NCBI GenBank assembly: GCA_031385325.1
Contig: JANNBJ010000025.1
Span: 1 to 64,000, forward strand
Origin: SYFY01 sp031385325
GTDB taxonomy: Bacteria; Pseudomonadota; Gammaproteobacteria; Pseudomonadales; Azotimanducaceae
Direction of reading: 5' to 3'
Length of the DNA stretch: 64,000 nt
This document shows, in pieces, positions 32,906-41,869 of this stretch (the first letter of the stretch is position 1; every line of letters begins with the position of its first letter). The position numbers and the translations under genes are program-made. The notes beneath the pieces were generated by a model. That model saw only the letters and a program-made list of their open reading frames with translations, did not search any database and was not told where the DNA came from.

Positions 32906-34332
32906 GTGCGGTCGTACTCCAGCCAAAGTTGCGGTACCCGCACGATACCGATCGGTGCCAGCGACTTGCCGTCGATATCTTTTGGCATGCGATCTTCAGT
33001 GATACGCACGTTTTTGAGCCGCGATTGCAGGATTTTCGATCCTTCGACGGCTTCCTGATGCGAAATCCATGCGCCGGGACACAGGTGTGGACCAACTCCG
33101 AAGGCCATATGGGAGCAACGACCTTCTTTCATGAATCCGCTGCGCAGCAGCTTGCCGCTGTACAGATCTGCGCGGAAGACATCGAATTTCTCCGGGTCCT
33201 TGAATACGCGGTCATCGTGATTGGCCGAAAAATCCACCATTTCCATTAGAGAGCCAGCCGGGACATGCAGGCCATGCATCTCAAGGTCGAACGTGTTGTG
33301 ACGCGGCTGGCCACCAATGGGCGAGGAATTGCGCAGGGTTTCGTGGAAAGCACGATCCCAGTTTTCCGGGCCGGTGCCCAGAGCCGCAAACTGGTCGGGA
33401 TGCTGCAGCAGCAGATACCACATGTTGGTGATTGCACCACGCGTGGTTTCACCACCCGCTGCAACGATCAGCGCGATGTTGGAGGTGATCTCTTCGGTCG
33501 ACAGGAAATCACCATCGATCCTGGTTTCGCACAGTTTGGTGATGATGTCCTTGCCGATGACGTTGCCTTCTTCGTCTTTGAGGAATGCCGGTTTGCGGCG
33601 ACGCTCCTCGACGATGTCCTGCACGTAATCTTCCAGACTCTGACGCGCTTCGAGGCCTTGTTTGTGAGTCTGTGAGCCACCGAGGCCCGACATCATCGAG
33701 TTGTACCAGTAGTAGAACTGTTTCTGTGCTTCCTGCGGAAATCCGAGCACCTCACAGACCACGCGGACTGGAAATTCATTGGCAAAAGCCATGCCGAGCT
33801 CGACGTACCGTTTGTTGCCTTCGTCGATCACGAAGCCGGTATCCAGCTGGTTATCCCAGTCGTCGATCATGTGTCGTGCCAGACGCTGGATGGAAGGCAC
33901 GCGCAGATCCAGACTCCGACCGACGAGATGCTGGCCATAGAGATTGCGGCGACGTCGGTGCTCGATTCCGGACAGTTCAAGCTGTGTGTTACCGAGCACT
34001 CCTGAGGAGCTGCCCTTTGGAATGGTGTTGAATCCTTCGTCATCGAAGTAGGAACGCCACACGTCTTCATAGCGGGTGACGTAGTAAGTGTTGTGCAGCT
34101 TGTTATGAAACAGCGGGTAATGATCACGCAGGATGCGGTAGTACGGATAGGGGTTGCGCTGAAATTCGCGCGAGTGAAGGATGCGTGGATCGAAGAGGGG
34201 CTTGCCGCTCGCGTCGTGGCCCATGTCCACCGCCTGACCGACCGGCATCAGTGGGAAGGTGATCGCGCCTCCCGGGTCTGTTGAGTTGATATCGGCATCA
34301 AGTTCGCTCGCGAAATCCCGCAATGCGTCCAT
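32902..34332 (-). CDS. Cytochrome P450 (first gene of the long operon)
   Basis: The 476-residue P450 has I-helix IVAAGGETTRGAI, K-helix ETLR and heme loop AFGVGPHLCPG with C418 as the thiolate. It is longer than most soluble P450s by an N-terminal stretch of about 40 residues before FDPRILHSREFQRNPYPYY and a roughly 20-residue acidic insert (FLKDEEGNVIGKD). The ATG at 34332 is used since residues upstream do not resemble a P450. It is the promoter-proximal gene of the minus-strand cluster and overlaps the cysteine-less P450 by four bases, so the two are made together. Confidence 0.93.
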   Translation of the reverse strand: MDALRDFASELDADINSTDPGGAITFPLMPVGQAVDMGHDASGKPLFDPRILHSREFQRNPYPYYRILRDHYPLFHNKLHNTYYVTRYEDVWRSYFDDEGFNTIPKGSSSGVLGNTQLELSGIEHRRRRNLYGQHLVGRSLDLRVPSIQRLARHMIDDWDNQLDTGFVIDEGNKRYVELGMAFANEFPVRVVCEVLGFPQEAQKQFYYWYNSMMSGLGGSQTHKQGLEARQSLEDYVQDIVEERRRKPAFLKDEEGNVIGKDIITKLCETRIDGDFLSTEEITSNIALIVAAGGETTRGAITNMWYLLLQHPDQFAALGTGPENWDRAFHETLRNSSPIGGQPRHNTFDLEMHGLHVPAGSLMEMVDFSANHDDRVFKDPEKFDVFRADLYSGKLLRSGFMKEGRCSHMAFGVGPHLCPGAWISHQEAVEGSKILQSRLKNVRITEDRMPKDIDGKSLAPIGIVRVPQLWLEYDRT

Positions 34333-34394
34333 AACTGTAACCCCAGGGAAAGTTGAAAGGCTCAACCTGTAAGCTAACCCGTGCGTGGCGGCGC

Positions 34395-34422
34395 TGCCAA
34401 GAGGTAGATTCACAGGTTGGCA
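34395..34422. promoter_or_regulatory. Inverted repeat in divergent promoter region
   Basis: TGCCAA and TTGGCA form a perfect 6-bp inverted repeat with 16 bases between, in the 150-base gap separating the P450 operon from the plus-strand ferredoxin gene. The position suits an operator for a dimeric regulator; no regulator gene is adjacent. Confidence 0.3.
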
Positions 34423-34484
34423 AGCGGACCTGATTTGGTTTAGTTTCCTCGCCAGTTAAAATTTGACCACCTTGAGAGGACCAG

Positions 34485-34784
34485 ATGACCTTTGTCATCA
34501 CCAGTGCCTGTATCGATGTGAAGGACGCCTCCTGCATCGAAGTCTGTCCTGTCGACTGCATCTACACCGAGGATGAAGACCGCATGTGTTTTGTCCATCC
34601 AACCGAGTGTATTGACTGTGCGGCCTGCGAGTCGGCCTGCCCGGTTGGAGCGATTTTCATCGAAAGGAATGTGCCGTCTGAAGCGGCTGCGTTCACCGCC
34701 ATCAACGCGCGTTACTTCGAAGACAAGGCGGCGACGCGGGCACAGGTGGATGCCATCGCTGCGGGCGGAATGTCGATAACCTGA
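34485..34784 (+). CDS. 7Fe ferredoxin ([3Fe-4S][4Fe-4S], FdxA type)
   Basis: The 99-residue protein has cysteines at 9, 17, 21, 25, 42, 45, 48 and 52. The spacing C9-x7-C17-x3-C21-P and C42-x2-C45-x2-C48-x3-C52-P is that of 7Fe ferredoxins such as Azotobacter FdI, with one 3Fe and one 4Fe cluster. It should be a low-potential electron carrier in the cytoplasm. GAGAGGA precedes the ATG. It diverges from the P450 operon and precedes the quinohemoprotein by about 90 bases. It could serve the P450s, in addition to the [3Fe-4S] ferredoxin. Confidence 0.93.
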   Translation: MTFVITSACIDVKDASCIEVCPVDCIYTEDEDRMCFVHPTECIDCAACESACPVGAIFIERNVPSEAAAFTAINARYFEDKAATRAQVDAIAAGGMSIT

Positions 34785-34872
34785 TCGGGTGATCGCCGTT
34801 CGCCGGGTTACCCATGCCGGCCGACGATCATTTCAGACGCTTGGCGATCTCATGCAACGCGGGGGGAAGTCC

Positions 34873-36684
34873 ATGAACTGGCGCTTGGCCGTTTGTCTCG
34901 TTCTGCTGCCAGCAACGGCGCTGGCAAGCGAGATGCAGACTCTTTACGACAGCCGCTGCGCACACTGCCATGACGGTAGCCTTCCCAAGGCGCCACACCA
35001 GATCAAGTTTCAGTTGTTTGGCGCTGACGCGATTTATGTGGCGTTGACCGAAGGTCTGATGAAGCCGAATGCTGCGGGGATCGATCAGCCGACATTGCGC
35101 AGATTGGCGGATTTTCTGGGTGGTGCAGCCACAGCAGCATCAATGCCGGTCAAGCGCTGTGGGTCGGTGACAGTGCCTGTCGCCTTACCTGAATTACACG
35201 GCTGGGGCTTCACGCCCGCCAATACGCGTTTTGTCGAAGCGGCAGTGGCCGGACTCAGCCACGACGATGTTCCCAACCTCAGGCTCAAGTGGGTGTTCGC
35301 TTTCCCGGGTGCAACCCGAGCACGCAGCCAGCCGGTCATGTACGGTCAGCATGTGCTGGTCGGTAGCCAGAGCGGATCTGTCTACGCGCTGGATCTGGCC
35401 AGTGGATGTGCGGTGTGGGAATTCAAGGCGGACGTTGAGGTGCGCAGCGCGCTGATGATTGATCCATCGGGCGAGCGTGCGTACTTTGGTGACATCAAGG
35501 GCATGGTTTACGCAATCGACCCTCGCGATGGCTCACTGATCTGGAAGGCGCTGGCGAACGATCATCCTTCGGTGACACTGACCGGTTCACCTCGATTGCA
35601 CGACGGTGTTGTCTATGTGCCGCTGTCTTCGTCCGAGTGGGCGAGTGCAGCCGATCCTGGATACGCCTGTTGCACGTTTCGCGGTGGTGTCGTCGCCATG
35701 GATGCCCGAAACGGCGAGAAGGACGGCGTGATTCGATGGACATCACATGTCATCCCGGAAGTTCCGCAACGTAGTGGTCAGCAGAACGCTCAAGGGGTCG
35801 ACCGATTTCATCCAGCCGGTGCGCCGGTGTGGAATTCGCCAACCATCGACGTCGCACGAAACCGGCTGTATGTCGGTACAGGAGAGGCGTACACATCCCC
35901 TGCAGCGAAGACGAGTGATGCAGTGGTCGCTCTTGATCTGAAGGATGGCCATATCGTCTGGTCCTATCAATCGATCCCTGGCGATGCCTGGAACATGGCG
36001 TGTTACATCGGCGGTGGCACCAATTGCCCGGTCGAGAATGGCCCTGATCTCGATATCGGCGCGCCGCCTGTGCTGACCCGCCTGCCGGATGGGAAAGATG
36101 TCCTGATCGTCGGTCAGAAATCCGGTCACGTGTTTGCGCTGGATCCTGATGATGGCCACCTGCTCTGGCGGAATCGATATGGTCGAGGTGGCTTTGCGGG
36201 CGGTGTGCACTGGGGGCTCGCGGTTTCAGCCGACACGATCTTTGCTCCGAATGCGGACACTGTTTTTACAGAGAAGGTCGTGGAGGTTCGTAAACCCGGG
36301 CTGTTTGCCATCGATCCGGTTGATGGACGGATCAAGTGGTTTGCTCCAGCACCGGACGCCTGCCAGGCCAGTGACCGGCCAGCCTGTGATCCGGGTTATT
36401 CGGCACCTGTGACGGCGATACCGGGCGTCGTCTTTGCAGGGTCGTTTGATGGGCATCTGCGTGCACACGATGCAGCGGACGGAAAAATCCTGTGGGATTT
36501 CAACACACACGCTGAATTTCCTTCAGTTTCAGGTGAGATCGCACGAGGTGGCAGCATCGAATCTGCCGGTCCGTTGGTGCAAAACGGTCATGTCGTCGTC
36601 AATTCGGGTTATCTCTTTGGCGACCGGATGGCCGGAAATGCACTGATGGTCTTTGCCGTCCCGATATCCGCGTCCCGCCGCTGA
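34873..36684 (+). CDS. Quinohemoprotein: N-terminal cytochrome c and PQQ propeller
   Basis: The 603-residue precursor has a signal peptide (WRLAVCLVLLPATALAS), then a short cytochrome c domain with CAHCH as heme site near residue 30, then a PQQ-type propeller with many GxxxW docking repeats (CAVWEFKADVE, GSLIWKALAND, GHIVWSYQS, GKILWDFNTH). This order, heme first, is that of polyvinyl-alcohol-dehydrogenase-like quinohemoproteins, rather than the C-terminal-heme alcohol dehydrogenases. It should oxidise an alcohol in the periplasm and pass electrons to a cytochrome. The ATG at 34873 gives the shortest good signal peptide. A P450 gene follows. Confidence 0.88.
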   Translation: MNWRLAVCLVLLPATALASEMQTLYDSRCAHCHDGSLPKAPHQIKFQLFGADAIYVALTEGLMKPNAAGIDQPTLRRLADFLGGAATAASMPVKRCGSVTVPVALPELHGWGFTPANTRFVEAAVAGLSHDDVPNLRLKWVFAFPGATRARSQPVMYGQHVLVGSQSGSVYALDLASGCAVWEFKADVEVRSALMIDPSGERAYFGDIKGMVYAIDPRDGSLIWKALANDHPSVTLTGSPRLHDGVVYVPLSSSEWASAADPGYACCTFRGGVVAMDARNGEKDGVIRWTSHVIPEVPQRSGQQNAQGVDRFHPAGAPVWNSPTIDVARNRLYVGTGEAYTSPAAKTSDAVVALDLKDGHIVWSYQSIPGDAWNMACYIGGGTNCPVENGPDLDIGAPPVLTRLPDGKDVLIVGQKSGHVFALDPDDGHLLWRNRYGRGGFAGGVHWGLAVSADTIFAPNADTVFTEKVVEVRKPGLFAIDPVDGRIKWFAPAPDACQASDRPACDPGYSAPVTAIPGVVFAGSFDGHLRAHDAADGKILWDFNTHAEFPSVSGEIARGGSIESAGPLVQNGHVVVNSGYLFGDRMAGNALMVFAVPISASRR

Positions 36685-36795
36685 ATGCTGAACTGATCGG
36701 TATGGCCTCTCGTACAGCTTCGCAGTCAACGTATGGAAAAACAGTCAGCTCTGCCTGTATCCTAGTTGCAGTCACGACCCAGGGGAGAAAGGTAA

Positions 36796-38121
36796 ATGGC
36801 TGCCGACGCGCCTACTCATGACAAGAACACGATGCGCTGCCCAGTTCACATCGGTGATGTGGACCTGTTTGGGCCAGGCGCGCAGGAACACTGGTACGAG
36901 GCCTATCCCATCCTGCACAAGGAAGCCCCGGTACATCGCATCCCTGGCGAAGGTTATGCGCCCGGGTCTGACGGTTTTATCCTCAGCAAGTACGAGGACA
37001 TCGCTCTGGTCGTACGCGATCCGGTGCGCTTTCCACCGACGCTGTTTTTGACCATGGATACGCTCAAGGCACAAGGTGTGTCCATGAAGGACACCACCTA
37101 CGTCAACGCGATGATGGTGTCCATCGCCTCACTGCGACCCAACAACGAACTGTGGCGTTCACATCGTCAGGAACTCACGGACCCTTGGGTCGGACCTGGC
37201 GCCAGTCGACACGAGGTGATGATCCGGAAAGCGACTCATGAACTGATTGACCGCTGGATCGACCGGGGTGAAGTCGAATTCATTTCCGAATTTGCTCGGC
37301 CGTTACCCCAGATGGTCATGGCCAACGTGCTGGGGCTGCCGTATTCGGATATTCCAAGGCTCGCCGAGTGGGGAAGTGCACAGGTTGCAGCTTTCGTTTA
37401 CGGCAAAGGACATCGAAATTTTCTCGATGGACCGCAAGCCAAAGAGCAGGCCGCTGCGCTGCAGGATTTTCAGGATTACGTGGCGTGGCATATCACCGAA
37501 CGTCGAAAGTCCCCTCGCGATGACATGATTTCCTTCCTCACCCAGGTGGAGTACTCACCGCTCAAGCGAAAACTGACGGATGCCGAGGTGAACGGAATCG
37601 TCTACGCCATGATGATTGGTGGGCTGGAAACGACGCAGTACGCACTCGAAGAGCAGGCGCAACTGCTGTGTGACAATCCGGATGTGTGGACGACCATCCG
37701 CGACGATCGCACAAAGGTGCGTGGTTTCACCGAAGAGTGCATGCGTTTGCGATCACCGACACAGGGTCTGTCGACGCGCATCACCAGCCAGGATGAAGTG
37801 TTTCAAGGGGTACCTGTTCCCAAAGGTTCGATGCTGCATTTACGCTGGGCCGCAGCGAATGTCGATCCGGAAGAGTGGGAATGCCCTTTCGACCTCAACG
37901 TTGATCGCAAGGCCGTGACCCGGCATCTGGTGTTTTCGCAGGGGCCGCGGGTGTGCCCGGGTGCGCACATTTCCAGACTGGAGCAGGTCATCGCCTGGGA
38001 GGCGCTGCTCGATCGAATCGAGGGTCTGGAGTACGCCTCGGGTAACAAGTTCCTGCACCAGCCGGGTATCATGCTGGGCACGCTGGAGCTGAAACTGAAA
38101 TTCAAGAAACGAACGCTTTAG
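36796..38121 (+). CDS. Cytochrome P450
   Basis: The 441-residue P450 has I-helix MMIGGLETTQYAL, K-helix EECMRLRS and heme loop FSQGPRVCPG with C387. The loop has FSQGPR in place of FGxGxH, a known variant. The N-terminus is soluble, so the enzyme is cytoplasmic. GGGGAGAAAGG precedes the ATG. It lies between the quinohemoprotein and a SnoaL-like gene on the plus strand, opposite the other P450 operon, and may use the same ferredoxins. The substrate and CYP family are not assignable here. Confidence 0.93.
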   Translation: MAADAPTHDKNTMRCPVHIGDVDLFGPGAQEHWYEAYPILHKEAPVHRIPGEGYAPGSDGFILSKYEDIALVVRDPVRFPPTLFLTMDTLKAQGVSMKDTTYVNAMMVSIASLRPNNELWRSHRQELTDPWVGPGASRHEVMIRKATHELIDRWIDRGEVEFISEFARPLPQMVMANVLGLPYSDIPRLAEWGSAQVAAFVYGKGHRNFLDGPQAKEQAAALQDFQDYVAWHITERRKSPRDDMISFLTQVEYSPLKRKLTDAEVNGIVYAMMIGGLETTQYALEEQAQLLCDNPDVWTTIRDDRTKVRGFTEECMRLRSPTQGLSTRITSQDEVFQGVPVPKGSMLHLRWAAANVDPEEWECPFDLNVDRKAVTRHLVFSQGPRVCPGAHISRLEQVIAWEALLDRIEGLEYASGNKFLHQPGIMLGTLELKLKFKKRTL

Positions 38122-38187
38122 TCGTCCTGGATTACAAGTGTTGCATCACTCAAGCTTCGGGCACTCGTTACAGAAGGGAGACACAGA

Positions 38188-38691
38188 ATGAGTATTGAAT
38201 CTTTCACACCGGAAGAGATCCGGTCGCTTAAACGCCTGCTCGAAATCGAGGCGATCCGCAAGCTCAAGAATCTGTATTCACACTACATGGACAGTGGTCG
38301 CATCGATGACCTGGCGGACATCTTCACCGAGAATGCGTTATGCGAATTCGGACCTGAGTACGGCAATTGGGAAGGTCGGGAAACGATTCGCAAGAACTAC
38401 AAGGGTGTTTTCGCAGGACCCGATGCCGTGCTGTTTTCGGCGATGCATAACACCAGCAATCACCTGATCGAACTGACCAGCGATACGACGGCGGTTGGAC
38501 GCACTTATCTGATCGACATCATGACGACCACTCCCGCTGACAAGATGCCGATTGTCTGGTTTGGCATCTACGATGAGGCCTATGAAAAGGTAGGCGGTAA
38601 ATGGTTGGTGTCGCGCTGCAGCCTGCAATTCATGTGGCCCAAGAGAATGACCACCGACGGATTTGTGCCGGGGAATTTCCCGGTCAAGTGA
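38188..38691 (+). CDS. SnoaL-like/NTF2-fold protein
   Basis: The 167-residue product is of the SnoaL-like type: an N-terminal helix with LLEIEAIRKLKNLYSHYMDSG, FTENALCEFGPEYG, a GRETIRKNYKG helix, then beta strands (HNTSNHLIELT, RTYLIDIMTTTP, WLVSRCSLQFMWP). This NTF2 fold is used by small dehydratases, isomerases and hydroxylases acting on polycyclic substrates, such as bile-acid dehydratase and ketosteroid isomerase relatives. AAGGGAGA precedes the ATG. It follows the P450 by 66 bases and its end overlaps the convergent HMG-CoA synthase gene by eight bases. Confidence 0.82.
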   Translation: MSIESFTPEEIRSLKRLLEIEAIRKLKNLYSHYMDSGRIDDLADIFTENALCEFGPEYGNWEGRETIRKNYKGVFAGPDAVLFSAMHNTSNHLIELTSDTTAVGRTYLIDIMTTTPADKMPIVWFGIYDEAYEKVGGKWLVSRCSLQFMWPKRMTTDGFVPGNFPVK

Positions 38692-40198
38692 TGAACGCTG
38701 TCCGGTCAGTCTTTAAGACTGACCGGGTATACGCGTAGTACTCCAGACCGGTGTCGTCGAACGATGCTGAGCCATCGCCAGTTCGTTCGATGACAAATAC
38801 GCCCGGTCTTGGCAGTGCACCGGCAGGCAGACGACCATCGTCATGCAATGCGGTGTAGTCGTTTTCGTTGAGGTCGATGGATGCTTCGGCCAGCGCGGCG
38901 CGGAACCGAATTTTATCCGCCGCTTTTTCCCAGCCCGGCACCAGACGCATGGGAATGATCTCGGCTGCACCACCACTACCGTAGCCGACGGTGAGAATCC
39001 GTGAATGGTCGAGTTTCAGTCGTTGATCCGCAGCCTCTTCCAGGCCGGCAGCAAGCCATGCTGGCAATGATGCCGTGTAAAGATTGCCGACGTGCTTCAT
39101 TTCGGCGGCACCCAGCTGCAACTTGCTGCTGATGTCCGTCTGCCAGTTTGGCATGTTGCGCAGTGCGCGCAGCGCCTGGGTAGCTGATGGATAGAGTTCT
39201 TCGTTGACCTGCTCGTTCTTGACCAGGTTGTACACGTAGGGTTGTTGCACGAGCTCGATCTGCAACTGCTTTGCGTCGACACCGGAGAGCAAGGCGATTT
39301 CGTCCAGCTCTGCGCGGTCGTCGGCATCCCCGACTGCCAGTACATACAGCAGCATCATGGCGAGGCCAGTCTCTGCCATACGCTGATAGGGGCGATGCAG
39401 AAAAACAGCCAGCATGTCACGCAAAAACTTTCGACCGGAGCCTTCGAGTTTGCCCACCAGATGCGTGGTAGCGGCGAGCACCTCATCGATATAACAGGTG
39501 GTTGAGTATTTGCCGTTGAAAAGTGGAAAGTCCCGGGGTCGCTGGAACAGCGTGCTGGTCTGGGAAGTAAAACGTGAGAACGGTTTGCGAAAATCGGGGC
39601 CGCGATAATCCGATGAAGATCCTGATGCCTTCAGTTCGATGGTGAGCAGTTTGGGATCAGCTTCAACCAGCATGGCAACCGCACCGGCGCCTTGGGTCGG
39701 CTCGCCACTGGTGCCACGCTGATACTCGGCAATATCCGCGCAAACCACGATGGCTTGTCTGCCTTCGCCATCGAGCGCGAGGTAACGCGCAGCGGCTTTC
39801 ATGGCGTAGACACCACCCAGGCAGGCGTGTTTGAACTCGGGTACTTCGCAATGGCGACTGATCAAGGGGCGACCGCGTGCGATAAGTTCTTCGTTGACCA
39901 TCCCCTTGATGATCACCGCGCCGGCTGAATTGTCGGTGCTGGATTCGGTGCCAAAAGCGAGGTAGCCGATGCGGGTTGGATCGATATCGTAGTTTTCGAT
40001 GAGTCGCAGCACGGCGGTGGCGGCCATGGTGTACGCATTTTCATTCGGCCCCGGAAGCCGGTAGCTGGTGCCGACAACACTTGCGACCTTGTCCCAACTG
40101 TCGTTGTTCCACTGACACCAGGACTCCAGGTTCACGCGATAAGCCGGCAGATAAGCAGCCAGGCCGCTGATACCGATATTCAACTGTCTATTGCTCAC
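38684..40198 (-). CDS. mvaS: Hydroxymethylglutaryl-CoA synthase
   Basis: The 504-residue thiolase-fold enzyme has the HMG-CoA synthase triad: E85 in FGTESSTDNSAG, C126 in FKHACLGGVYAM and H268 in FLHRPYQRMAETG. RGPDFRKPF is the conserved CoA-site segment. It should condense acetyl-CoA with acetoacetyl-CoA to HMG-CoA, the second step of the mevalonate pathway. It is longer than the about 390-residue bacterial enzymes. IPP isomerase lies 158 bases upstream on the same strand, which supports isoprenoid synthesis. An acetyl-CoA acetyltransferase lies 5 kb away. Use in a catabolic cycle is the main alternative. Confidence 0.85.
   Translation of the reverse strand: MSNRQLNIGISGLAAYLPAYRVNLESWCQWNNDSWDKVASVVGTSYRLPGPNENAYTMAATAVLRLIENYDIDPTRIGYLAFGTESSTDNSAGAVIIKGMVNEELIARGRPLISRHCEVPEFKHACLGGVYAMKAAARYLALDGEGRQAIVVCADIAEYQRGTSGEPTQGAGAVAMLVEADPKLLTIELKASGSSSDYRGPDFRKPFSRFTSQTSTLFQRPRDFPLFNGKYSTTCYIDEVLAATTHLVGKLEGSGRKFLRDMLAVFLHRPYQRMAETGLAMMLLYVLAVGDADDRAELDEIALLSGVDAKQLQIELVQQPYVYNLVKNEQVNEELYPSATQALRALRNMPNWQTDISSKLQLGAAEMKHVGNLYTASLPAWLAAGLEEAADQRLKLDHSRILTVGYGSGGAAEIIPMRLVPGWEKAADKIRFRAALAEASIDLNENDYTALHDDGRLPAGALPRPGVFVIERTGDGSASFDDTGLEYYAYTRSVLKTDRTAFIT
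38702..38726. terminator. Hairpin at the SnoaL/HMG-CoA synthase convergence
   Basis: CCGGTCAGTC and GACTGACCGG form a perfect 10-bp stem with a TTTAA loop, eleven bases after the SnoaL-like stop and inside the last codons of the HMG-CoA synthase gene. It could stop plus-strand transcription; there is no T-tract. Confidence 0.45.
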
Positions 40199-40356
40199 TG
40201 TTCCTGTTCCGTTTCGTCAGTAGCCGCTGATGTTGCGTTTTGCCCAGCCTTGAATTGAGCCCAACATTCGGACTCCTAGGATACGCTGTCTACACATGAA
40301 CCTGCCACCTGCAGCGGGTGATTAAACGAGCCGGGCAGACCTTCTCGACCTGCCCC

Positions 40357-40953
40357 TCATGCAGGAGACTGGAGGTGATGCAGGTGATCTCTCTGCAGGG
40401 CCATCCACTCCAGCCGAAACCACGGCGTGAAGGATTCCGGAGTGTCGGCCAACTCCCGCTCGACAGACTCGGTTGAAATCCATCGCCAGGCAGCAACTTC
40501 TTCCGGATGGACGATAGGCTGCTGATCGGTGAAGCCGATATAAACCGAACAAAGTTCATGCTCTGAACCCACGTCGCTGAAACGCGCGTGGTACTCAAAC
40601 TTGTAGATGAACGAAAGCGAAGTCGAAAGCGACAGCTCTTCCGCCAATCGACGTTCGACCGCGGTGTTCATGCTTTCGCCAACACGCGGGTGGGAGCAAC
40701 AACTGTTGGACCAGTAGCCTGGCCAGAGTCGTTTGCCAAATGCGCGTTGCTGCAACAATAGCTCACGCCGCGAGTTGAAAATAAACAGGGAAAATGCGCG
40801 GTGCAGGATACCTTCGGCATCGTGACAGCTTGCTTTGTCGAGCCGTCCGACGGGATTGTCCGCACTGTCGACCAGAATCAGCAGATCCGAGTCCGATGAA
40901 ACCGGCGGTACAGCGTCCCGGGAGGGCGTGGCACTGCGCTGCATGGTGTTCAA
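40357..40953 (-). CDS. idi: Isopentenyl-diphosphate isomerase, type I
   Basis: The 198-residue Nudix-fold enzyme has the type I marks: HRAFSLFIFNSRRELLLQQR near the N-terminus, WSNSCCSHPRVGE with the catalytic cysteine and metal histidine, the RLAEEL Nudix-like helix and EHELCSVYIG with metal-binding acids. It interconverts IPP and DMAPP using Mg2+. The N-terminal 20 residues are less conserved and a later start is possible. It is upstream of the HMG-CoA synthase gene on the same strand, a pairing that points to mevalonate-derived isoprenoids. Confidence 0.92.
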   Translation of the reverse strand: MNTMQRSATPSRDAVPPVSSDSDLLILVDSADNPVGRLDKASCHDAEGILHRAFSLFIFNSRRELLLQQRAFGKRLWPGYWSNSCCSHPRVGESMNTAVERRLAEELSLSTSLSFIYKFEYHARFSDVGSEHELCSVYIGFTDQQPIVHPEEVAAWRWISTESVERELADTPESFTPWFRLEWMALQRDHLHHLQSPA

Positions 40954-41113
40954 TTGCTCCGCAGGGTCTTGGTGGCAGGTGGCATGGCCTGCTTTATAAC
41001 GGCTTCGGATGATCGTGTCAGCTGGTTCCTGCGCGGTACCTGCGCGGCCGGCCGCAACGACGGCTGGTGATGCAAGTTATGGGGTTCGGGATTTTTCGGA
41101 GTCGTTGGCTTCT

Positions 41114-41860
41114 TCAGGCGGCTTCTTCAGGCGGTTCTGCCTGGAGTTCCAGCAGGCATTCCTTCAGCTGTCGAATCGCGACATCCATTTCGACATCAGC
41201 CCTGTGCCGGCTGAGGCGATGAGTCCAGAACTCGCGAGGTTTGAAGAGCAGGACGCCAATCCAGGTCAAGGGATTGTGCCGCCCAAAAAACGAGGTCCAT
41301 AACAACAGGCGATTGGCCCAGACGTCGGCTCGTGTATCGATCAAGGCGCAGACCACCAGGATGGGCACGCCGGCGCGAGCCGCCGTCCGGGCCAATGGGG
41401 CGCAGATGCGATCGATGCCAACACATTGATGTTTCATGGCCAGACGTCGACGTGCACTGATTTCCGGAGCAGCCGGTGTGCTGAGCAGCGCCGCATGGTT
41501 GCGCCGCCCGATTCTGTGCAACGCAGTGTCGTACCGCTCCAGTGACTCGGCATCAACAATTCGCGTCGGCAGAATGGCCTCTCCTGGACGCGAGAGCTTT
41601 TCCAGACTGAGTACGGTTTCCCAGCAGAGCAGCAAATCACAACCGTTCGCCAGCATCATTTCTGCCGCGCTTTCTGCAGCAGACGGATTGTCCTTGATCA
41701 GTCGCAACTCAAGACGATCGAATCCCGGCAAGGTAGCCAGCAGGTCTGCGATCCTGCGCCGGGTGACCAGTACACCAGGACGATTGGCGCGACGAAGCAT
41801 GCTGGCGATGGCATACATTGAATTGTCATGCACGAAAACCTCTGTCATCGTTTGCATCAT
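41114..41860 (-). CDS. Protein of unknown function
   Basis: I do not recognise this 248-residue product. It has an alternating alpha/beta look in its first half (GVLVTRRRIADLLATLPGF, CDLLLCWETVLSLEKLS), an internal hydrophobic stretch (GVPILVVCALIDT) and a basic region with WTSFFGRHNPLTWIGVLLFKPREFW before an acidic tail. The ATG at 41860 is used; the upstream frame runs into the hairpin repeat, whose first stem ends ten bases before this start. No neighbour shares its strand closely (idi starts 160 bases downstream). It could be a peripheral membrane protein, but that is a guess. Confidence 0.6.
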   Translation of the reverse strand: MMQTMTEVFVHDNSMYAIASMLRRANRPGVLVTRRRIADLLATLPGFDRLELRLIKDNPSAAESAAEMMLANGCDLLLCWETVLSLEKLSRPGEAILPTRIVDAESLERYDTALHRIGRRNHAALLSTPAAPEISARRRLAMKHQCVGIDRICAPLARTAARAGVPILVVCALIDTRADVWANRLLLWTSFFGRHNPLTWIGVLLFKPREFWTHRLSRHRADVEMDVAIRQLKECLLELQAEPPEEAA

Positions 41861-41869
41861 GTGGATCTT

